The position numbers and the translations under genes are program-made. A DNA stretch of 64,000 nucleotides. It comes from Ketobacter sp. (GTDB lineage: Bacteria > Pseudomonadota > Gammaproteobacteria > Pseudomonadales > Ketobacteraceae). The stretch lies in NCBI RefSeq assembly GCF_003671495.1, contig NZ_RCHN01000023.1:99296-163295 (forward strand). The letters run 5' to 3'. Positions 18,310 to 27,968 of the stretch are shown one piece after another (position 1 is the stretch's first letter; each line of letters starts with the position of its first letter). Under the pieces are notes generated by a model, which was not told the origin of the DNA, searched no databases, and was given only the letters and a program-made list of their open reading frames with translations.

Positions 18310-19614
18310 ATGAAATTCTCAGTGGTGCTGTTGGGTGTGTTGCCTGGCATCCTGTCTGTTGTGTTGTCCGGATCTGCCCTGGCGCAAAACGACAACGTGA
18401 CACGGGGTGAATATCTGGCACGTCTGGGCAACTGTGTGGCCTGTCATACAGTGGAAGGCGGTGCGCCCTTCGCTGGCGGCCTGAAGATGCATGTACCCGG
18501 ACTTGGCAATATTTACAGCACCAACATCACGCCAGACCCGGACACCGGCATTGGTGGTTACAGCCTGCAGGATTTTGATAACGCCATGCGTCTGGGTGTG
18601 GCAAAGGATGGACACCATCTTTATCCGGCCATGCCCTATCCCTCCTACGCCAAAATTACCAGCGACGACATGCAGGCGCTGTACGATTACTTCATGCAGG
18701 CCGTTGCACCGGTGCGACAACCCAATCGCGCCAATGAGATTCCCGCTCCGCAAAATGCCCGTTGGCCACTGGCGGTGTGGAATGCGTTGCAGCTGGATGA
18801 GGATCGTTTTCAACCCGAACCCACCCGCAGTGAGTCGTGGAACCGCGGTGCGTATCTGGTGCAGGGGTTGGGGCATTGCGGTGCCTGTCATACACCGCGG
18901 GGCTGGATGATGCAGGAGCTGGGCACGGATGAGAGCAGCCCGGCGTTTTTGTCCGGTGCGCAACTGGATCACTGGTACGCGTCGTCGTTGAACGGCGATC
19001 CCAATTCCGGACTGGGCCGCTGGTCGCAGGCGGACATCGTTGCGTTTTTAAAAACCGGCAAGAACCGGTTTGGTAAAGCCTTCGGCACCATGGTGGAAGT
19101 GGTGAACAACAGCACCGCCCACATGACCGACGCAGACCTGAATGCAATGGCGGAATATTTGAAATCCCTGCCGGCGCTGAATGAAATGGGTGTAACGGAA
19201 TATCAGTACGATCCTGCCAGCACCGAGACATTGCTGCGCTTTGATTTTTCCGCTGCCGGGGCGCAAGAGTATTACCAGAACTGTATGCATTGCCACGGCG
19301 CAGATGGGATTGGGCAGGCCGCTTATATCCCACCGCTGGCGGGCAACCCGGTACTGATGGACCCCGATCCGGCCTCGCTGATCAACATCACCTTAAACGG
19401 CTCGTTGCGGGTGGTGTTGCACGGTCAGCCTGAGCCCTATGACATGCCGGCCTATCGCCTGTTGCTGGATGATCAGCAGACTGCCGCGGTGGTAACCTAC
19501 ATTCGTACAGCCTGGGGTAATCTTGGCACGCCGGTGACCGCCGCAGCCGTGGCCACCATTCGCGCCGCCACGGATACCGCAGCGGACGATGTGGTGGTAT
19601 TGCGGATGAAGTGA
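18310..19614 (+). CDS. Tri-haem periplasmic cytochrome c (dehydrogenase cytochrome-subunit type)
   Basis: A 434-residue exported cytochrome. The signal peptide ends G-S-A-L-A-Q. Three CXXCH sites (CVACH, CGACH, CMHCH) are spaced about 150 residues apart, as in the cytochrome subunit of membrane-bound alcohol, aldehyde and gluconate dehydrogenases that pass electrons to quinone. No catalytic dehydrogenase subunit is beside it, so its partner is unknown. The start at 18310 follows GGGAGG; an upstream in-frame ATG at 18223 would bury the signal. Confidence 0.83.
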   Translation: MKFSVVLLGVLPGILSVVLSGSALAQNDNVTRGEYLARLGNCVACHTVEGGAPFAGGLKMHVPGLGNIYSTNITPDPDTGIGGYSLQDFDNAMRLGVAKDGHHLYPAMPYPSYAKITSDDMQALYDYFMQAVAPVRQPNRANEIPAPQNARWPLAVWNALQLDEDRFQPEPTRSESWNRGAYLVQGLGHCGACHTPRGWMMQELGTDESSPAFLSGAQLDHWYASSLNGDPNSGLGRWSQADIVAFLKTGKNRFGKAFGTMVEVVNNSTAHMTDADLNAMAEYLKSLPALNEMGVTEYQYDPASTETLLRFDFSAAGAQEYYQNCMHCHGADGIGQAAYIPPLAGNPVLMDPDPASLINITLNGSLRVVLHGQPEPYDMPAYRLLLDDQQTAAVVTYIRTAWGNLGTPVTAAAVATIRAATDTAADDVVVLRMK

Positions 19615-19627
19615 AACTCCGGTTAGC

Positions 19628-20125
19628 TCAGTCTTGAGCTTCGAGTGCCCGAGTAAACAACACTCGATGTTGCCCCGGCCCGTCGTAATCCAACGCCGCG
19701 ATGGGTTGCCCTTCGCCATCATAGGCAGACGCCCGAAACCCCAGCCGCTGGTGAAAGGCGATGGAGGTCAGGTTGGTTGGGGAAGTGACGCACTTCACCC
19801 GGCTGACGCCACGCTGTCGACAGTGGCGAAAAAAATGCTCGTACATGCTGCGGGCAATAGTGGAGCGCCGGTAATCGGGGTCCACCCCCACAAAATGCAC
19901 GTATCCGGTGTCGGGACTGGATTCGGGCAGAAATCCCACCAGAAACCCGACGATGCGCGTTCCGTCCAGGCACACGAAACTGGAATGGTGGAAGTAAGTG
20001 AAGAACAGGCGGGGCAGCATATCGGTCATGGCGCGCCCACCCCACCAGGCATTCAGTCGTTGCATCAGGAACGGATAATCCGCTTCCTCAAGCGTGCGGT
20101 ACTGCCAGTGAAATTCCTTGTTCAC
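19628..20125 (-). CDS. GNAT-family N-acetyltransferase
   Basis: A 165-residue GNAT protein starting at GTG 20125. The acetyl-CoA motif A is V-H-F-V-G-V-D-P-D-Y-R-R-S-T-I-A-R-S-M-Y (about 76-95), with S-P-T-N-L-T-S-I-A-F-H-Q-R-L-G-F as the motif B region. Acceptor unknown. It is convergent with the cytochrome gene, with a 13-base gap. Confidence 0.8.
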   Translation of the reverse strand: MNKEFHWQYRTLEEADYPFLMQRLNAWWGGRAMTDMLPRLFFTYFHHSSFVCLDGTRIVGFLVGFLPESSPDTGYVHFVGVDPDYRRSTIARSMYEHFFRHCRQRGVSRVKCVTSPTNLTSIAFHQRLGFRASAYDGEGQPIAALDYDGPGQHRVLFTRALEAQD

Positions 20126-20193
20126 CCCTGTTGCCCTGCGCTGATCACGATGGCTTTTATTTCACTGCAGAGGCGGCGAGGCGTCAACCGGAA

Positions 20194-21108
20194 TCAGTGG
20201 CTGCTGGCCCCCGGGGTGATACCGAACTCCCGTTTATAGGCGGTCACAAAGTTGGAAGGGTGACGATAGCCTGCCAGAAAGGCAGCCTCCCCAATGCTGA
20301 TACGCTGTTGCTCCAGGGCGGTGCGGGCGTGGCGCAGCCGTTGTGAACGGATGAAATGCACCACGGTCTGGCCATAGGTGGCTTTGAACTGACGTTGCAG
20401 GGTGCTCACGCTCAGGCCCACCTGCCGGGCAATGTCATTCAGGCTCAGGCAGTTCTGCCAGTGCTGTTCAATGTAATGGCGGGCTTTGTCCAGGGGGTGG
20501 GTGGTGCCACCACCGGCGGTGGGGCGCTCGGGCTGCTGTGCCTGTGCGGCTGCCTGTAACAACTCCACCGCAAAATATTCCGTTTGCAGTTGCTGCAGAT
20601 CCGGTGACGCCGCCGCCGGTTCCAGGATGCGTTGTGCCAGGTGGACAATGGTTTCATCTGCATCCCAGTGCCAGGCGCGATTGTCGCAGCCCAGCCAGTC
20701 AGAGAGGGTGCGGGTGAGGCTGGCGCAATACCCCCCTTGCTGCTCGATCCAGCCGGGTTCCAGCGACACCTGCACCTTGCGCAGGTTGCGACCCTGGCGC
20801 ACATGGCGCAATAAGGTGGTGGGCTGCGGGGTGGCAATGACAAACACCCGGCAGCCGTGCCCGGCACCGGCTTGCAGATGATGGTGCGCGCCGGCCAGGC
20901 TGAATTCCAGCTCCCCTTCCAGCAATACGCCAATGGTCAGGCAGCGGGCGCGCCGCAGGGGCACATCCCGATCCTCGGTTTCCAGGCTGTCGGTGGTGTG
21001 CACGTAGATGCCGGTGCGGTAGCGTTCACAATGCAATCGGCCCCGGCTGATCCGGGTCAGATCCGGCAGCAGTTGGTAGGGATGGGGAAGGCGTCCATTG
21101 GCCTGCAT
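20194..21108 (-). CDS. AraC-family regulator of the siderophore locus
   Basis: A 304-residue regulator of the PchR/YbtA kind. The C-terminal double HTH (about 205-300) reads L-S-L-N-D-I-A-R-Q-V-G-L-S-V-S-T-L-Q-R-Q-F and I-G-E-A-A-F-L-A-G-Y-R-H-P-S-N-F, with F-G-I-T-P-G at the end. Siderophore-type AraC proteins bind the ferric siderophore in the N-terminal part and activate uptake genes. It diverges from the TonB receptor across 153 bases that contain a Fur-like site. The start at 21108 has a GAGGAA ribosome site; an ATG at 21183 is less likely. Confidence 0.85.
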   Translation of the reverse strand: MQANGRLPHPYQLLPDLTRISRGRLHCERYRTGIYVHTTDSLETEDRDVPLRRARCLTIGVLLEGELEFSLAGAHHHLQAGAGHGCRVFVIATPQPTTLLRHVRQGRNLRKVQVSLEPGWIEQQGGYCASLTRTLSDWLGCDNRAWHWDADETIVHLAQRILEPAAASPDLQQLQTEYFAVELLQAAAQAQQPERPTAGGGTTHPLDKARHYIEQHWQNCLSLNDIARQVGLSVSTLQRQFKATYGQTVVHFIRSQRLRHARTALEQQRISIGEAAFLAGYRHPSNFVTAYKREFGITPGASSH

Positions 21109-21186
21109 TGGATATTCCTCATAACAGATTGACGATTTCGCATAACAGTTTGTGCAGCCGTCGTGGCGATGGTTGAGTATCATAAA

Positions 21187-21201
21187 TGAAAAATACTCTC
21201 A
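21187..21201. promoter_or_regulatory. Fur-like site between the AraC regulator and TonB receptor
   Basis: TGAAAAATACTCTCA matches 11 of the 14 defined positions of the 7-1-7 Fur model (TGATAATnATTATCA). It sits 60 bases before the receptor start and 79 before the araC start. Confidence 0.5.
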
Positions 21202-21261
21202 TTTACAGTTGGTAAGTGATGCTATTTACTTTGTGATGTCAGCCAGAGCGTAGAGGTTGTA

Positions 21262-23358
21262 ATGAAACATTTGACGATTTATGTGGGGGTGGCCACGGCG
21301 GCCATGGGAACAATTGCGTTTGCGGATGAAGCGGAAACGCCCACTCTGGAGCCGGTGACGGTGTGGGCCACTGAGGTGCGGGCTTCGTCTGTGGATATGG
21401 ATGAAGAGGCCATAGCCATCAAGCAGGCGGACCACATCAGTGATCTGCTGCGCCCGATTCCCGGGGTGGATGTGGGGGGCAGTCACTCCCTCAACCAGCG
21501 CATCACCATCCGCAGCATGGACGATAAAGACCTGCGGATCTATATCGACGGCGCCAACCAGAATACCTACATGTACCACCACATGGGCAACCTGCAGATC
21601 AATGCCAATATCCTGAAATCGGTGGACATCGAGGTGGGTAACAACTCCGTGGTGAACGGTGGCCTGGGGGGTACCGTGCGCTTCGAGACCAAGGAAGCCA
21701 AGGAGCTGCTGAAGCCCGGCCAGCAGGTGGGTGCCTTCGGCCAGTACACCTATAACGACAATGCCTCCCAGAGCACGGTGCTGTCGGCGTACGCCCAGTT
21801 GAATGACCAGTTCGACGTGTTGGCCTACTACAACCTGATCAACCGCGACAACTTTGAAGTGGGCGGTGGTGAGATCAAGGATGCCGATGGCAACAAGATT
21901 CCCGGAACCGACGGCACCGTTCGCGGCCTGGAAGGGGATCTGGACGATGCCCTGTTGAAGTTCGGCTGGGACATCTCCGCCACCCAGCGCCTGTCCCTGA
22001 GCTACGAAGCCTATTCCGACGAAGGGGATTACAGCTATCGCCCGGACATGGGTCTGGCTACCGACATCGCCATCGCCGACGGTACCAACACGCCGCTCAC
22101 CTATCCCACGGAGTTCACCCGGGACACCCTTACCCTGAATCACGAGGTTGAGCTGGGCAATCAAACCTGGGTCAAAACCGCGCTCTATCAGAACACCAGT
22201 GAGTTCTGGCGGGATGAGACCGGTTTGAGCCAGGCGCTGCAGCCGTTCCTGCGGGCCGCCGCCGGGATCAAGGAGGCCACGGCAGAAAACACCGGCCTGA
22301 ATATTCTGGCGGAGACGGTCCTGACTGCCGGCGTGGACCATGAGCTGACGTACGGGATCGACACCATTCGCTACAAGACCGATTATGAAGAGACACTGGT
22401 GTCCGGCAGTTCCCTGCAGGCAGGGGAAGAAGCCACCGACGGTGCCCTTTTCCTGCAGGACCGGATCAGTCTGGGTGGCGGTGTGGCGTTGATCCCCGGC
22501 ATCCGTTATGCCTATTACGACATTGACTCCCATGTGGTGGACGACAGCTATGATGACCTGCTGGGGGCGTTCGCCGCCGAACTGGAACTGGACAATCGCT
22601 GGTTGTTCCGGGTCAGTACCACGCAACTGTTCAAGGGCCCGGAGCTGGGTGAGGCTTATATTCGGGCGGGCAGTGGGGACACACCCAATCAAAGCATCAA
22701 AGCGGAAACCGGCACTAACAATGAGTTCTCCCTGGCGTTCCAGGACAGACTCCTGAACCTGGATCGTTTCCACGCCGGCTTTACCCTGTTCCAGACCACC
22801 ATCGACGATTACATCTATGACTACGCGGAAACCGCCACCTTCGAAGGCAAGGATAACGTGGGCACCATGGAGATCGAAGGTTATGAAGCCTACGCCGGCC
22901 TGGAAGTGGGTGGCCTGAGTGTGCTGCTGAGCTACGCCAGTGCTGAAAGTGATCTGGATGCCGATGACGAATACGCGGATCTGGATGGCGCCCGTATCGA
23001 CCGGGAGCAGGGCGATTCTGTGAGCCTGCTGTTCGACTACTTCGTTGCCTCCATTGATCTGAGCCTGCATTGGGATGTGCAGTGGGTGGATGACCTGGAC
23101 GACGACATCGACCTGGATGGCGCCGGTAACGACCGTTTCAAAGAGGGCTACACCGTGCACAATATCTCCGCCCGCTGGACACCGGCGGCGGTGGATGGGT
23201 TGGCCTTGACCGTGGGCGTGGATAACCTGTTTGACGAGTACTATGCGTCCCAGTCTTCCCGCACCGGGGTCACCGGGCATCCCGTGTTCGGCGATCTGTT
23301 CCTGCTGGATTACGAGCCCGGTCGTAACGTGAAGGCCACCATCGCCTACCAGTTCTGA
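21262..23358 (+). CDS. TonB-dependent ferric-siderophore receptor
   Basis: A 698-residue outer-membrane receptor. Signal peptide to about residue 21 (…IAFA); a TonB-box-like L-E-P-V-T-V-W-A-T near 31-39; plug domain with I-P-G-V-D-V-G-G and L-R-I-Y-I-D-G; 22-strand barrel with the VDNLFDEYYASQSSRTG motif near the end and terminal Phe (K-A-T-I-A-Y-Q-F). AGAGG precedes the ATG. It sits in a catecholate siderophore locus, so the ligand is probably that siderophore. A hairpin separates it from the ABC transporter genes. Confidence 0.9.
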   Translation: MKHLTIYVGVATAAMGTIAFADEAETPTLEPVTVWATEVRASSVDMDEEAIAIKQADHISDLLRPIPGVDVGGSHSLNQRITIRSMDDKDLRIYIDGANQNTYMYHHMGNLQINANILKSVDIEVGNNSVVNGGLGGTVRFETKEAKELLKPGQQVGAFGQYTYNDNASQSTVLSAYAQLNDQFDVLAYYNLINRDNFEVGGGEIKDADGNKIPGTDGTVRGLEGDLDDALLKFGWDISATQRLSLSYEAYSDEGDYSYRPDMGLATDIAIADGTNTPLTYPTEFTRDTLTLNHEVELGNQTWVKTALYQNTSEFWRDETGLSQALQPFLRAAAGIKEATAENTGLNILAETVLTAGVDHELTYGIDTIRYKTDYEETLVSGSSLQAGEEATDGALFLQDRISLGGGVALIPGIRYAYYDIDSHVVDDSYDDLLGAFAAELELDNRWLFRVSTTQLFKGPELGEAYIRAGSGDTPNQSIKAETGTNNEFSLAFQDRLLNLDRFHAGFTLFQTTIDDYIYDYAETATFEGKDNVGTMEIEGYEAYAGLEVGGLSVLLSYASAESDLDADDEYADLDGARIDREQGDSVSLLFDYFVASIDLSLHWDVQWVDDLDDDIDLDGAGNDRFKEGYTVHNISARWTPAAVDGLALTVGVDNLFDEYYASQSSRTGVTGHPVFGDLFLLDYEPGRNVKATIAYQF

Positions 23359-23382
23359 GTTCTTTATTTTTGGCTATCCCAT

Positions 23383-23408
23383 ACGGGCCCGTTTTCTGGG
23401 CCCGTTTT
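23383..23408 (+). terminator. Hairpin after the TonB receptor gene
   Basis: Perfect eight-base stem ACGGGCCC/GGGCCCGT with a seven-base loop and a short T tract. It is probably a partial terminator that lowers expression of the downstream ABC genes relative to the receptor. Confidence 0.7.
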
Positions 23409-23426
23409 GCGTGAGAGGGGGCAAAC

Positions 23427-24560
23427 ATGCGTACGACTATCTGGAGTTTGATGGCCTGGCTGTGGCTGGCGCCGATGTGGGCGGTGGCGGCACCGGTGGA
23501 AATCACCGATCTGGCAGGGCGCTCGGTCTCGCTGCCGCAACCGGCCCAGCGTTTTGTGATCAGCGAGGGGCGTTATGTGCTGGCGCTCAGCCTGCTGCGG
23601 CCGCAGCAGCCGGTGGCCGGCCTGGTGGGGATGATGCAGCCGGTGAGCTGGACCTATCCGGATCTGGAACAGCAGTTATTCACCCGCTTTCCGGAAGCCC
23701 GCGACATTGCCCTCTTCGGTCATCAGGACCGCAGCAGTGTGTCGGTGGAAAAACTCATCGACCTGAAGCCGGAGGTGGCCATTTTCGGACTGCACGACCA
23801 TGGCCCGGGCACGGAAAACGCCGAACTGCTGCAACAACTGGAAAGCGCCGGCATCACCCCGGTGTTCATCGATTTCCGGCTCGATCCGCTGCACAACACC
23901 GTGCCGTCCATGCGCATCCTGGGACAGGTCCTGGGTGCGGAGGCGCAGGCGGAGCAATACATCGCGTTCTACCAACAGCGGCAGCAGGCGATTGCCAGCG
24001 GGCTCAAAGATCTGGATTCACGCCCCACCGTGTTCCTGCAGGCCCATGCGGGGCGCTTTGATTGTTGTATCGGTATGGCGGACGGCATGCTGGGGCCCTT
24101 TGTGGAGGCCGCCGGCGGCCAGAATATCGCTGACGCCGTGGCACCGGGCCCCACCTCCAAGCACACCCTGGAGTTTTTGCTGGTGGAGAATCCGGACGTG
24201 TGGATCGGTACCGCGTCCGGCACGGCAGCGGATCGTGCGGCGGGTAAATCCTGGGTGGCTCTGGGCCCGGGCATGACCGCGACCACCGCCACGGCCAGCC
24301 TGCAGGCCTATCTTGCCAGCCCGGAGTTCCAGGCCCTGGATGCGGTACGCACCGGCCGCGCCCACGCCATCTGGCATGACTTCTACAATTCACCCCTCAA
24401 CATTGTGGCGTTGGAAGCCTTCGCCCAATGGCTTCACCCGGAGCGCTTTCCAACGCTGGACCCGGAACAGACCCAGCGTCTGATCTTTGAAACCTTCACC
24501 CCGTTTCACTGGGATGGGGTGGCGACGTCCACGGTGCCTGCAGCCTCCGGAGCCCGCTGA
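23427..24560 (+). CDS. Periplasmic ferric-siderophore binding protein
   Basis: A 377-residue class III (FecB/BtuF-type) solute-binding protein. The signal peptide ends W-A-V-A-A-P. The mature N-terminus V-E-I-T-D-L-A-G-R-S-V-S-L-P is the usual opening of the family, and two lobes follow. GAGAGGGG precedes the ATG at 23427. Its TGA overlaps the permease ATG (TGATG). Ligand is inferred from the locus. Confidence 0.88.
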   Translation: MRTTIWSLMAWLWLAPMWAVAAPVEITDLAGRSVSLPQPAQRFVISEGRYVLALSLLRPQQPVAGLVGMMQPVSWTYPDLEQQLFTRFPEARDIALFGHQDRSSVSVEKLIDLKPEVAIFGLHDHGPGTENAELLQQLESAGITPVFIDFRLDPLHNTVPSMRILGQVLGAEAQAEQYIAFYQQRQQAIASGLKDLDSRPTVFLQAHAGRFDCCIGMADGMLGPFVEAAGGQNIADAVAPGPTSKHTLEFLLVENPDVWIGTASGTAADRAAGKSWVALGPGMTATTATASLQAYLASPEFQALDAVRTGRAHAIWHDFYNSPLNIVALEAFAQWLHPERFPTLDPEQTQRLIFETFTPFHWDGVATSTVPAASGAR

Positions 24561-25588
24561 TGGAGGCCTCGTTTCGTCAACTGGGCTGGCGTCGGCTGGT
24601 GATGCTGGGGGGGCTGCTGCTGGCGTTGCTGGCGTCGTTGTTGCTGGATCTGCAGGCGGGGCCGGCGGATCTGTCGTTAGGCCAGATCCTGGCAGCCCTG
24701 TGGGACAGTGAGCAGCTGGATCTGCGGCACCGCATTATTCTGTTCGACGTGCGGCTGCCGGATGCCCTGATTGCCTTGGCGGTGGGGGCGGCACTGGGCC
24801 TGTCGGGCCTGGAAACCCAGACCGTACTGAATAATCCCCTGGCCAGTCCCTACACGTTGGGGGTGTCGGCGTTTGCCGCCTTCGGGGCCGGTCTGGCCAT
24901 CGTCTTCATGCCCACTCTGCCGGGAATCGGCCATACCCTGATGCTGCCGTTGCTGGCTCTGCTGTTTGCCCTGTTGTGCGGTGGCCTGGTGTTATTGTTC
25001 TCGCGGCTCACCGGGGGCGCTCGGGAATCCGTGGTGCTGTTCGGCATGGCGCTGTTTTTTCTGGGTACTGCCCTGACCTCGGCCCTGCAATACGTGGGGG
25101 ATACCGAGGCGGTGGACCAGATTGTGTTCTGGACTATCGGCGATCTGACCAAGGCCGGTTGGCCGGAAGTGATCGCGGTGAGCCTGTGCTTTGCCCTGGT
25201 GTTGCCGTTCAGTCTGCGTCACGTCTGGGTCTTAACCCTGCTGCGGGCCGGTGAGGCCCAGGCCCAAAGCCTGGGGCTGGATCTGAATCGGATTCGCCTG
25301 TGGGTGTTGCTGCGGGTGTCGGTGCTCTGTGCTTTTGCCGTGTGCTTTGTGGGGGCCATCGGCTTTGTGGGACTGATTGGCCCCCACATCGCCCGTATAT
25401 TGCTGGGGGAGGATCATCGTTACCTGGTGCCGGGGGCAGCGCTCTGTGGAGCCCTGATTTTGTCCCTGGCGTCGTTCCTGTCCAAGGCGCTGCTGCCGGG
25501 GGTCATCATTCCGGTGGGGATCATTACCTCCCTGGTGGGGGTGCCGATTTTTCTGGCATTGATCGTGGGGCAGAAGCGACGGGTATGA
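24560..25588 (+). CDS. FecCD-family siderophore ABC permease
   Basis: A 342-residue permease with about nine or ten membrane helices. Diagnostic FecCD segments: R-L-P-D-A-L-I-A-L-A-V-G-A-A-L-G-L-S-G, N-N-P-L-A-S-P-Y-T-L-G-V and, near the C-terminus, G-F-V-G-L-I-G-P-H-I-A-R. Only one permease gene is present, so the transporter is probably a homodimer. Translation is coupled on both sides by short overlaps. Confidence 0.92.
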   Translation: MEASFRQLGWRRLVMLGGLLLALLASLLLDLQAGPADLSLGQILAALWDSEQLDLRHRIILFDVRLPDALIALAVGAALGLSGLETQTVLNNPLASPYTLGVSAFAAFGAGLAIVFMPTLPGIGHTLMLPLLALLFALLCGGLVLLFSRLTGGARESVVLFGMALFFLGTALTSALQYVGDTEAVDQIVFWTIGDLTKAGWPEVIAVSLCFALVLPFSLRHVWVLTLLRAGEAQAQSLGLDLNRIRLWVLLRVSVLCAFAVCFVGAIGFVGLIGPHIARILLGEDHRYLVPGAALCGALILSLASFLSKALLPGVIIPVGIITSLVGVPIFLALIVGQKRRV

Positions 25589-26373
25589 GTGTGTTCGAAG
25601 TCAACAATATCAACGTCTTCTATGGCCGCACCCAACGGTTGTTCGGGGTGGATCTGCCGCCATTGCAGTCAGGGGATGTGCTGGGTTTATTGGGTGCCAA
25701 TGCCGCCGGCAAGTCCACCCTGATGCGCACCCTGGCAGGCCAGCAGGATTTTCGCGGTGGCACAATCCGGTTTGCCGGCCAGGAGCTGCAACGCCACCGC
25801 GCCCGCCACTGGCTGGCCGGGGTGGGTTTCATGCCACAGACACCGCCCCAGGAATCCGCTCTGCGCCCCTTTGAGCTGTTGTGGAGCGCGGCCCGTGCGT
25901 TGGGCGTCACCCTCAGTGATCAGGCGCTCACCCAGCGCATCGAAGCCCTGCTGGCGCGCCTGGGGCTGGCGGAACGGGCCATGGCGCCTTTGTACTCCCT
26001 GTCCGGGGGCAAGCGGCAACTGGTGGGCCTGGCGCTGGCGCTGATCCGTGATCCGCAACTGATGCTGCTGGATGAGCCCACTTCGGCGCTGGATCTGCAC
26101 TGGCGCATGGTGGTTCTGGATCTGGTGCAGGAGCGGGTGCAGGCGCAGCAGGGCATTGCCATTGCCGCGTTACACGATCTGGATCTGGCCGCCCGTTACT
26201 GTACCCAGCTGGTGATGCTGGAACAGGGCCGGGTGGTGGCCGCCGGGCCGGTGGCCGAGGTGCTGAACCCCGCCAACATCGCCCGGGTGTTCAAGGTGGA
26301 AGCCCAGGTGGAGATCGGCCCCATGGGCTATCCCCGGGTGCAGGTGCTGAATGCCATCAGGCATCCAGGGTAG
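25585..26373 (+). CDS. Siderophore ABC transporter ATPase (FecE/FepC type)
   Basis: A 262-residue ATPase. Walker A is G-A-N-A-A-G-K-S-T, the signature L-S-G-G-K-R-Q, Walker B L-M-L-L-D-E-P and the H-loop A-A-L-H-D-L-D-L-A. Its ATG overlaps the permease stop (ATGA). The gene is convergent with entA and they overlap by 17 bases at their 3' ends, so there is no room for a terminator between them. Confidence 0.92.
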   Translation: MSVFEVNNINVFYGRTQRLFGVDLPPLQSGDVLGLLGANAAGKSTLMRTLAGQQDFRGGTIRFAGQELQRHRARHWLAGVGFMPQTPPQESALRPFELLWSAARALGVTLSDQALTQRIEALLARLGLAERAMAPLYSLSGGKRQLVGLALALIRDPQLMLLDEPTSALDLHWRMVVLDLVQERVQAQQGIAIAALHDLDLAARYCTQLVMLEQGRVVAAGPVAEVLNPANIARVFKVEAQVEIGPMGYPRVQVLNAIRHPG

Positions 26374-27148
26374 CACCGCCGTCCACCCTTAGATCATGCA
26401 GGGTGATATGGCGGGCCTCGTCGCTGGCCAGAAAGCGCACGGCGTTGGCGATGTCCTCGGGGGACGCGATGCGCTGCAGGGGAATCCCCAGGCGAAACTG
26501 CTCCGGGGAACCCTGCAATACCCCGGCGGGCACTTCATCGGAGGTCCACAATTGCCGTTGCATGTCGGTGTCGGTGGAACCCGGTGAGACGATGTTGCAG
26601 CGGATTCCGTAGGGTGCCAGCTCCAGGCCCAGGCAGCGGGTGAACTGGTGGCTGGCGGCTTTGGAGGCGGCGTAGGCACCCATCTGGGTCCGGGCCGTGG
26701 TGGCGGCGTTGGAGCCGACGGTGATGATGCAGCCCCGGCGCCGGGTCACCAGGCGCCGCGCCACGCTGGTACTGAGGTTGAACACGCCGGTGCTGTTGAC
26801 CGCCAGGGTGCGGTCCCAGTCCTCGGCGGCCATCTCCAGCAGGGGGACCAGGCGCAGAATACCGGCCACGTTCACCAGGGTATGCAGCTCTCCCAGTTGA
26901 TCTTCCACCCGGGTGACGGCCTGTTCCACGGCGCTCCGGTCGCTGACGTCCAATATCAAACCGAGGGTCTTCACGGAATAAGTGGCCGCCAGTTCGCGGG
27001 CCAGTTCGGTGACGTCCGGCTGGCAGTCCAGCAAGGCCAGGGGATGTCCCAGGGCGGCGAAGGTGCGGGCCACCGCCGCGCCGATGCCGCGGGCGGCACC
27101 ACTGATCATGACCACCTGAGTTTTCGATTCCACGGAGCTACTGCTCAT
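26357..27148 (-). CDS. entA: 2,3-dihydro-2,3-dihydroxybenzoate dehydrogenase
   Basis: Classical SDR, 263 residues; last step of 2,3-dihydroxybenzoate synthesis. Cofactor motif G-A-A-R-G-I-G-A, N-V-A-G, and catalytic Y-A-A-S-K (Y in G-A-Y-A-A-S-K-A-A). The assignment as EntA rests on position with entB, entC and entE as well as sequence. The start at 27148 lies within the end of the upstream siderophore-reductase gene, an 11-base overlap. It is the last gene of the biosynthetic operon. Confidence 0.88.
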   Translation of the reverse strand: MSSSSVESKTQVVMISGAARGIGAAVARTFAALGHPLALLDCQPDVTELARELAATYSVKTLGLILDVSDRSAVEQAVTRVEDQLGELHTLVNVAGILRLVPLLEMAAEDWDRTLAVNSTGVFNLSTSVARRLVTRRRGCIITVGSNAATTARTQMGAYAASKAASHQFTRCLGLELAPYGIRCNIVSPGSTDTDMQRQLWTSDEVPAGVLQGSPEQFRLGIPLQRIASPEDIANAVRFLASDEARHITLHDLRVDGGATLDA

Positions 27149-27968
27149 CCAGTTCATCCATGATGCGGTGGCGTTCGGCGTGATAGCTTTCCTCGTCGTG
27201 CTGGTCTTTCCAGTAGGGCACGGCATAGAGCATTTTTTTGGGCAGTTGTTTTTCCTGCAACACGTAGTCGCGAATGGCCACCACCTGGCTGTTTTCCCCG
27301 GCCACCATCACCGACGGGGTACCCGGCAGCCAGGGCAGCGATACCACTTTGTCCAGCAGCAAGGTGCTGACACCGGGCAGCTTGGAGCCCCGCATCAACC
27401 AGTGTACCGTCACCCCAGGTGGAGCCTGCAGGGGCACAATCTCGTCGGCGCTGGCCACTTCCATCAGGGCATAGCCGCGGGCGTTGTCCGGCAGCGCGCT
27501 GAGGGCGGCGGCCAGGGCGGCGTAGGCGCTGGGGTCCGCCACCAGCAGGTACCAGTCGGCGGCGGGTTTGACCCGGTCCGGGCCGCCGGGGCCGGCAACA
27601 CCAATGGCGTCACCGGGTTGGGCGCGCTGGGCCCAGCTGGAACCGGGGCCGTTATCTCCGTGCAGCACAAAATCCACCTCCAGCTCACCGGCGTCCGCGT
27701 GGTAACGGCTGACACTGTAGGTGCGCACAATGGGGCGTTCGTGATCCGGTGGCCACACGGGGCCGCTGGGGCCCAGGGTGGGCAACACCGGATCGGTCTG
27801 GTGTGGCTGGGGGAACATCAGTTTGATGTGGGCACCGTCGCTGTCGGATGGAAACCCGGCCAGGGCGTCCCCGGCCAGGGTCACGCGCTTGAGGCCGGGG
27901 CTCAGCAGGCGGGTGTGTTTGACCCTGAGCAGGCGCGGTGGCGTGCGGCGGGGTGTGGTGTTACTCAT
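27138..27968 (-). CDS. FAD-dependent siderophore-interacting protein (ViuB type)
   Basis: A 276-residue ferric-siderophore reductase of the SIP family. FAD-binding R-T-Y-S-V-S-R (about 83-89), an H-G-D-N-G-P-G-S-S-W-A loop, and the C-terminal Y-W-K-D-Q-H-D-E-E-S-Y-H, the family's closing motif. It releases iron from the ferric siderophore in the cytoplasm. Its ATG overlaps the NRPS stop (ATGA), so it is translated with the biosynthetic operon. Confidence 0.9.
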   Translation of the reverse strand: MSNTTPRRTPPRLLRVKHTRLLSPGLKRVTLAGDALAGFPSDSDGAHIKLMFPQPHQTDPVLPTLGPSGPVWPPDHERPIVRTYSVSRYHADAGELEVDFVLHGDNGPGSSWAQRAQPGDAIGVAGPGGPDRVKPAADWYLLVADPSAYAALAAALSALPDNARGYALMEVASADEIVPLQAPPGVTVHWLMRGSKLPGVSTLLLDKVVSLPWLPGTPSVMVAGENSQVVAIRDYVLQEKQLPKKMLYAVPYWKDQHDEESYHAERHRIMDELDEQ

